Shown here piece by piece: positions 57,881 to 64,000 of a stretch of 64,000 nt of DNA. Source of the DNA: Diospyros lotus (lineage: Eukaryota; Streptophyta; Magnoliopsida; Ericales; Ebenaceae); NCBI RefSeq assembly GCF_014633365.1, contig NC_068341.1, positions 8,184,001 to 8,248,000 of the forward strand, read 5' to 3'. Made by a program: the position numbers and the translations under genes. Within the stretch, counting starts at the first letter, position 1; every line of letters starts with the position of its first letter. The notes beneath the pieces were generated by a model. The model had not been told where the DNA came from and did not search any database. It saw only the letters and a list, made by a program, of their open reading frames with translations.

Positions 57881-59962
57881 TTATGATGTTAGAGATGATC
57901 TCAATTGCATATACCTTTGAGCCTCCTCAATGCGACCTACGCGGGTGAGAAGACCAATGATGCTGGAGTAATGTTGTTCCGATGGTTTGATGTTATATCT
58001 TCGGGTCATTAAATTGAAGATCTGGCAAGCTTTATCTGCAAATCCACCTCTCTCGCAGAGAGAGAGAACTGCTTTAAAAGTATATTGATTTGGAGAAAAA
58101 CCACCAGATCTCATCTCATTGAAAAGATCAATTGCATCCTGATAATGGTCATTATATCCATAAGCCTCTATGACGGCTGTCCATGTCAGTGATCCCTTGA
58201 TGGGGATTGCTTCAAAAGCCAACTTTGCTTTGTCATTTGCTCCACAAGCACCATACATCTTCACGATTTCTGCAGACACAAATGGGATTGACTCAAAATC
58301 TTTCTTCAGGACCTGTGCATGTATCTCCTTACCTAGCTTCAACGCTTTTAATTCCCGACAAACACTCAATATCCTTGCTATTGCAACTGAATCTGGCCTG
58401 TGCTTTGACAACTGCATGGACCGGAACACACAAAGTGACTCCTCCAAGCACCCGCTTTCGACATATGAATCAATCATGGCTGTCCAGGCAATGACATTTC
58501 TCTTCTCCATACCTTCAAACAGTCTAGAAGAATACTCCAATACACCACATTTTGCATACATCATCATAAGAGAAGTAACTACAGATACGCTGGGAAGAAA
58601 ATCATTCTTCACAACAAAACAATGAACCTCTTTTCCTTGTCTCAAAGCCCTCAACCGTGTACAAACTGGAAGAACAGTAGCAACTGTCACCGCATCAGGC
58701 TTAAATCCTTCTTGCTGCATCCAAACAACTGATCTCAGAGCCTGCTCGAGCCTTCCATTGGAGATGTAACCGGACATCAGTGCAGTCCAAGAAATAGCAT
58801 TCCTCTCTTTTGAGCCATAGAAAACCTTTCTTCCCGAACCCATGTCCCCACACTTGCAATACATATCAATCAAAGCACACTGAACAAATAATTGCGTCGA
58901 GTAACTCTTTGTCTTGACAGCATAAGCATGAAGCTCTCGACCAAGTTCACGAGCCCCCAGTTCCCCAATCACCGGAAGAATTGTAGTTAGTATCACAGAA
59001 TTCGGATCTATCCCTTCCCTTCTCATCCGTCTAACACAATCTATAGCCTCCCTCTGCAACCTATTATGTGCAAAACCGGCTATCATTGCCCCCCACATAA
59101 CAATATCGCGCTGATCAATTTCTTCAAGCACACGACGGGCAAGCTTTACCTTGCCACATTTAAAGTACAGATCAACCAAACTTGTCCCAAGCATCGAACT
59201 GCTTAGCAACCCATTCTTTACCAAAAGGGCATGTGTCTTTAGACCTTGGCCAAGCGCTGAAGCACCTGCAAAGCTCTTGATCAAACAAGAAAAACTATAC
59301 ACGTTCAACTCAATCCCCAACTCTCGCATTCTGGAAAAAGTACGAAGCACTTCACGATATTGCCTTTTACCAGAAACCACACCGCCTCTAAGCAACGCAT
59401 TCCAGGGGTAGACGCTTCTGCTGGGCATTTCGTCGAACACCCGTTTGGCGTCTTCGATGGAACCACAGGATGTGTACATGTGAACAAGCTTGGTGCACAA
59501 AAACTCATTCTTTTCAAGGCCATTGATCCGAATATGGGTATGGATTTGTCTTCCTTCAGTCAGAGCCTTCAAGCGAACGCAAGCGGCGAGAAGGGAAGAG
59601 AAGGTGGTGAGATTAACGGGAATCCCGAGCTTGTCCAAGTAATCCAAGATGTAGAGGGCCTCCTTAAGCTTGTCCTGCCTGGCAAATCGCTGGATGTCTT
59701 TGTATATAGCGTTTGGATTCCTGGTGTGGAGGGGAAGAGACATTGGGAAAGCATCCGCTTCCTTGAACGGTTTCCTTTTTCTGGGTGGAGATTTCAGGCG
59801 GGTGTTGATAGGATGGTGCTTTTTTGTGGGTGTTTGGGACTGTAGAGATGTCTTTGGCGATTTGAAGTCGCGGCGGCGGTAGTGGTGGTCGTGGGAAGGA
59901 GTTAACGGCGGTTTCAGATGTGTTCTAGCGAGAAGGCAAGCGAGGCTGCTTAGCGTTTCCAT
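57881..59962 (-). CDS. Pentatricopeptide-repeat protein, At1g71460-like, plastid-targeted
   Basis: An intronless gene encodes 693 residues from the METLSSLACLLARTH start (ATG at 59962-59960). The frame is open to an earlier ATG at 60088, but the METLSS start gives a length close to Arabidopsis At1g71460 (about 690) and a Ser/Thr/Arg/Pro-rich N terminus typical of a chloroplast transit peptide. From about residue 90 to the end there are some 15 PPR units, with recurring words such as LVHMYTSCGSIEDAKRVFD, SLVDLYFKCGKVKLARR and ALIDMYCKCGDMGSGRKVF, and PD/PN-type unit starts. Segments such as RNAISWTALMSGY and PFVSAEIVKMYG match what I recall of At1g71460. There is no DYW domain. PPR proteins bind organelle RNA in a sequence-specific way; the target is unknown. 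Confidence 0.93.
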   Translation of the reverse strand: METLSSLACLLARTHLKPPLTPSHDHHYRRRDFKSPKTSLQSQTPTKKHHPINTRLKSPPRKRKPFKEADAFPMSLPLHTRNPNAIYKDIQRFARQDKLKEALYILDYLDKLGIPVNLTTFSSLLAACVRLKALTEGRQIHTHIRINGLEKNEFLCTKLVHMYTSCGSIEDAKRVFDEMPSRSVYPWNALLRGGVVSGKRQYREVLRTFSRMRELGIELNVYSFSCLIKSFAGASALGQGLKTHALLVKNGLLSSSMLGTSLVDLYFKCGKVKLARRVLEEIDQRDIVMWGAMIAGFAHNRLQREAIDCVRRMRREGIDPNSVILTTILPVIGELGARELGRELHAYAVKTKSYSTQLFVQCALIDMYCKCGDMGSGRKVFYGSKERNAISWTALMSGYISNGRLEQALRSVVWMQQEGFKPDAVTVATVLPVCTRLRALRQGKEVHCFVVKNDFLPSVSVVTSLMMMYAKCGVLEYSSRLFEGMEKRNVIAWTAMIDSYVESGCLEESLCVFRSMQLSKHRPDSVAIARILSVCRELKALKLGKEIHAQVLKKDFESIPFVSAEIVKMYGACGANDKAKLAFEAIPIKGSLTWTAVIEAYGYNDHYQDAIDLFNEMRSGGFSPNQYTFKAVLSLCERGGFADKACQIFNLMTRRYNIKPSEQHYSSIIGLLTRVGRIEEAQRYMQLRSSLTS

Positions 59963-61298
59963 CGATTCTGTCCCAGAAAAGACTACACAATTGCTGCGTC
60001 CGTTCTGCTGGTCTTGTGGCAGAAATTTCGGCCTCTTGAACCTAGTGGTTTGTCCGGTAACCCTCAGTCCCACGCCATCAGTCGTCACAGTTCCGGCAAT
60101 TGCGTGCTGACTTCAGGACCTGGAAAAAAAGAAGCCATTTTACTTTGTGATTAATTTAGGATTTTATACAAGTTTGTAAATATTTAAATGGTAAATAGTA
60201 AAAAATAAATAAATCTTTTTATGAATTTATAAATTTATTAAAAAAATTAATTTTAATAATTATATCTCAATTGATTCAATTGAATATAATTTTATCTAAC
60301 ACTTGAGATCAATTTAGGAGATATATATTATTACTGATGTGACACATTATCAATCATAAAAAGTATATATATATATAAAAGTGAAATCTATATATACATA
60401 TATAAAAAATTAAAAAATAAAATTATACAGGTAAATCTTACTCATTTGTATACATATAGATCTTACTTTTATAATTTTTCATGACAGCTAACTTGTTACT
60501 TTAATAATGACACATGTAACTCAAAATGATTTCAAGTGTTAGATAAAATTGTACCCAATTGAACTAATTGGAATACAATTGCCCAAATTTAAATGTTTTG
60601 ATAAATTTACAATTTGGCTTTGAACTTTTTTTACTATTTGCCCATATTTAAATTACAATGCTTGACCTTTTTTTTTTTTTTGAGTAAATACAAAATTTAT
60701 TCTTTTATTTTTTATTTTAAATAAATAAATTAATAATTCTGAGAATCTAATTTATTGTTTTTGTAGATTCTCACACATTTGAGGGACAAGGCACAAAAAT
60801 TCAATCAAAGTTAGTGATCCATTAGTGTACAAATGGTACGAATTCATTAGTACCAATTCCTAACGAAATCCCCTCTTTAACAAACTTTTACTCTCAAAAA
60901 ATCGTTTCCACGAATCAACCTTTAAAATATAACTAATAACTTTTCAATCTTTCCCAAATAAACCTTATGATATATATATATATATATGTATATAACTTAT
61001 TTTTTTTTTCTTTTTGAGATTATAGTTTGCCGCACTCAGACGGTTAATGGAGGTGACTTCGTGCCTCCAATTTTCAGAACAATTACCAAAATAATATATT
61101 AATAACGTTTAGTATCTGCAAATAGTAGAAAAAAAAAAGTGAACATAACACAAATATTCTTTCTTTTTTTTTTTTTTTTGTTAAACGCTACCCCAATTTT
61201 AATAACACCAGAAAGAAAATATTGCAAAAGGCCCCAAATGACTGCCATAATAATCTACTCATGAGAGAGAACATGGCAATACATTTTTACTCTAAAAT
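59963..61298. other. Upstream region of the PPR gene and AT-rich spacer
   Basis: The first 130 bp may be 5' untranslated sequence of the PPR gene; its frame stays open to 60088. Beyond is AT-rich DNA with TA runs at about 60367 and 60970 and poly-T tracts at 60669 and 61164. An imperfect inverted pair around 60285-60330 and 60520-60580 (AATTGAATATAATTTTATCTAACACTTGA-like words) may be a decayed MITE. No gene. Confidence 0.5.
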
Positions 61299-61303
61299 GA
61301 TGC

Positions 61304-62759
61304 TATTAGATTTTGAGAGATAAAACTTTAGGAGAAAGACGATATATTATTATTCAACCCAAAATGAAATTGATTATAATATTTTGTATTTATATTAAAC
61401 TAACATACTAAAGTTAATGCTAAAATGACATCACTAATACACACACTCTAATACTCCCCCCCTCAAGCTGTACATCTACAGCTTGATATTACATGTATAT
61501 CAAAAGTACAACAAAAACAAACTAAGAAGAACAACAACCGAAGAACAAAACAACGACAAGAACCGCAGTAGCCATGAACAGTGAAACACTCTAATGAGCA
61601 GATTTGATAAACACGCTGAAAACCAAAACTAATAACAATGGGCTGGAATGGACATCAGCAACCAAACAACTTCGACAATAAAGTAACGGTGGCAAATCTT
61701 GAAGCGGCAAAATGACAATGGCGGCTATTCTTATTTTGAGTTGATCTAGAAATATGGTGAATAAGGAAGTCGATTTGTGGATTGTCGATCGAAGGAGACC
61801 ACAATTATAGAAAAAATGGAACTCCAAAATTGATGGACAAAATCGCAAAATTGACGGAGGAAAAAAAAATGATGGAAGAAACACAAATCAGAAGGAAAAA
61901 GAAAAAAATAACATGAAGCAAGATCTGGAAAAAAAACAGAACATTGAATAAAATTTACAATGGAACGAAGAAGAATAATAGAACACTAGGCACAAAGAAA
62001 CACTGAACTGAATGCAAATAATCATAATGAAAGCAGAACATAACAAAATGCTAAAGAAGATTTTCAATCAGAAAAGAGACGCAATCAAAAATCTTCCGAT
62101 TAAAAAAACATTTAAATCGGAACGCGGAAGAAGCAGAGGAACAAAGACTCGTGAAACAGCGTCACATACCAAAGGAAACCGCAAGAAATGAAAATGGAAA
62201 TGATGCAAACCAGATGCAAAATAAAAAAATGCAACTCACTTGCAGAAAAAGAAAATAACAGATTTGAGAAGATCTAGAGATAAATCTAAAAAATAAAAAA
62301 TAAAGGTTGCGAAAACAGAGATTGCAAGAAGAAAAATAGCAAAATCACAAAATAGAAACAGAAACGGGAGAACAGAAAGTTGAAGAATAGATCATCAAAG
62401 AATAAATCGCGAAAAGAAACAAAATCCAAAGAAGAATAGCGATCGAAGCAAGAACAGATATCTTGATCGAAAAGAAACAAAACAGAGAATACCTCCGAAT
62501 AAAAGAGAAAACACAGGCGAACAGAGCGCCGGAAGACCAACGGAGCAAAAAAAAAGCCAACGGAATGAAGCCGACGGATGCGCAGCAAAAGCTAGGGTTG
62601 CACTAATACCATATTAGATTTTGAGAGATAAAACCCTGGAGAAAAGAAGATATATTATTATTCAACCCAAAATAAAACTTATTACAATGTTTTATATTTA
62701 TACTAAACTAACATACTAAAATTAATGTTAAAATGACATTACTAATACACACTCTAATA
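61304..62759 (-). mobile_element. Small non-autonomous LTR retrotransposon (TRIM/LARD-like) with TA...TA ends
   Basis: LTRs are 61304-61453 (150 bp) and 62612-62759 (148 bp), direct repeats of each other. Target duplication GATGC is perfect (61299-61303 and 62760-62764). Orientation is minus: the primer site TGGTATTAGTGC follows the right LTR (about 62611-62600), and a G-rich polypurine tract (reverse of CTCCCCCCCTC) precedes the left one at about 61454-61464. Each LTR begins TATTAGAG and ends CTAATA instead of TG...CA. The 1.16-kb interior has no gag or pol and only low-complexity open frames. Confidence 0.9.
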
Positions 62760-62884
62760 GATGCGACCCTAAATATTTTTCTATCCTATTCTAGTTATTA
62801 ATTTATTTTCCTTTCAATATATGGATATTAATTAACAGTCGCATCTTCTTTTTCTGATTGATGATGATGATTGATGAGGAGCTT

Positions 62885-63367
62885 TCAATCATCTTCCTTG
62901 TGAGACTTCGTCTCGGCCGACATTGTCAGAATCCTTTTAGGGTTTTTTGGCTTGCAGACCTGCATTCATTAATTAATAAGTCAGATTTGCCGAATTCATC
63001 ACCAGTTTCAGTTCTTTATCAGTCTGGAAATCAATAATTTGAGAAACCGAAGCCCTAATTTATGATTTCACATCTTACTTTCTTCTTCGGCGTGCTCTTC
63101 TTTATCGTTGCAGTAGTCTTCAAGTTCTCCGGCCTGTTCTTCAGATACGCCCTCAATTGCTGCTCATCCATGTTGTCAATCTCTTTTATCTGTAATTGTT
63201 ATCGCGAAACGAAGAAATTAGGAAAAAGTTGATCCGATCGGATCGGATTACTGCGTATATACAATACATACCCATGCATTCAGATCTTCCAACTCAGTTT
63301 CCAGTTGCTTCATTTCCTCGTCCATGCGCGCCTTCTTCGCTTGCCATTTCGCCATCTCCGCTTCCAT
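62885..63367 (-). CDS. Small three-exon gene, 93-residue charged protein, not recognised
   Basis: Minus-strand exons are 63367-63272, 63189-63079 and 62959-62885, with GT/AG introns (GTATGT...TTACAG and GTAAGA...ATGCAG), both in phase 0. The product starts MEAEMAKWQAKKARMDEEMK, with a heptad-like charged helix (about residues 1-45, a likely short coiled coil). MDEQQLRAYLKNRPENLK follows at about 39-56, then a Lys-rich stretch with KKSTPKKK (about 62-69), and it ends SHKEDD. The frame is open upstream to a stop but has no earlier ATG. Splice sites and continuous frame support a real gene, though no part is long enough to appear as one open frame. Function unknown; the basic stretch could suit nuclear or nucleic-acid binding, which is speculation. 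Confidence 0.75.
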
Positions 63368-64000
63368 GCCTAGCCAATGCTGAACCTTCAATCTGATGAT
63401 CTTCCTCTTCAATTGAGATCTCAAATGGCAGCCAGAAGCCTTGCTTGAAGCCTAAGCAGGCAGAGAGAGACAGAGAGAGCGAGAGATGGGGATCATCAAA
63501 CCCACCGGAAAATCCTATTTAATATATGAGAGTTTTCTAAAAAAAATTTAAAAAAAATCACAAAATTTATTTTTAATTTTAAAATCTTATGTTTGGAATT
63601 CCAATTCTAAAAATGCAATTTTAGGAATTAAATTTCATCAAAATAAGTTGAATTTGTAAATAAATTACAAAAAATTTTATGGATAAAATTTTGCAACTTT
63701 TCTTTTTGCATCTCTTTTTTTAACTTATTATTATATGAAAATTATTTTAAAACATAAGAGTAAATAAAATTTTAATTCTAAATTAATTCAAGAATTGAAT
63801 TTTATATTTAAAGTGATATTGTATCAAAAATAAAAATAAAATTTATTTGCAGACCACAAATTCTTCCTTTCAAAGTCATTCATTTTATAGAAATTTATTA
63901 TTTGTATATTATAGGAGGGAGTCCAAAAACACGCATAAATGGCAAAAATATCATTTATTTAATTACAAATTTACTTCCTCTTTCATGATCGTCCCCAGCA
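63368..64000. other. 5' flank of the 93-residue gene
   Basis: The first about 150 bp includes a GA-rich stretch (63450-63487), likely 5' untranslated sequence. The rest is AT-rich with no gene seen. Confidence 0.5.

Noticed and set aside
58170..59882. Plus-strand open frames of up to 161 residues opposite the PPR gene
   Set aside because: They are shadows on the complementary strand of the 693-residue PPR coding region.
60050..60088. Upstream in-frame ATG of the PPR gene at 60088
   Set aside because: It would add 42 residues not expected from the homologue's length. The METLSS start gives a plausible transit peptide, but the longer form is not excluded.
62286..62588. 100-residue Phe/Leu-rich open frame in the small LTR element
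   Set aside because: It is a low-complexity reading of A/G-rich internal DNA, with no gag or pol motif.

Overview
This is nuclear DNA of a flowering plant, probably a eudicot. The evidence is single-exon DUF247 genes, an AP2/ERF (DREB-type) transcription factor, a plastid-type pentatricopeptide-repeat gene matching Arabidopsis At1g71460, plant-type introns, AT-rich spacers, and dense Copia, Gypsy-like, LINE and CACTA transposons. I cannot name the species. All homology comparisons were made by eye; percent identities and ages were not computed.

The first 50.7 kb is a two-unit tandem segmental duplication. Unit A (about 2028-17186) and unit B (about 17187-50712) share one order: a promoterless, broken ERF copy; several kb of AT-rich spacer; an intact DUF247 gene; a Copia retrotransposon inserted 41 bp after the DUF247 stop codon; and a short DUF247 5' fragment. 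A third ERF region (from about 51613) holds the intact ERF gene. Both units carry the Copia element at the same site with the same mutated first base (TG to CG), so Copia arrived before the duplication. A truncated RTE-type LINE (1-1862) lies left of unit A.

The units then diverged mainly by transposon insertion. In unit A the Copia element lost most of its interior and took in a 731-bp solo LTR and two large Gypsy-like LTRs. In unit B the Copia element grew to 23.5 kb by at least six direct insertions, some themselves nested. These are four CACTA elements (one inside another), three large TGTAA...TTACA LTRs, a Copia-type solo LTR, a Tourist-like MITE and two related unclassified elements. 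Most ends have exact target-site duplications that I could read. One CACTA element carries a captured LOB-domain (LBD) gene with its intron.

The right part (52.1-64 kb) is calmer: the intact ERF gene (minus), about 5 kb of spacer, the PPR gene (minus), a small non-autonomous LTR element with unusual TA...TA ends, and a three-exon gene for a 93-residue charged protein I do not recognise (minus).

Likely functional genes are two DUF247 paralogues, one ERF, one PPR and the 93-residue protein. I see no tRNA, rRNA, CRISPR array or bacterial-type operon.
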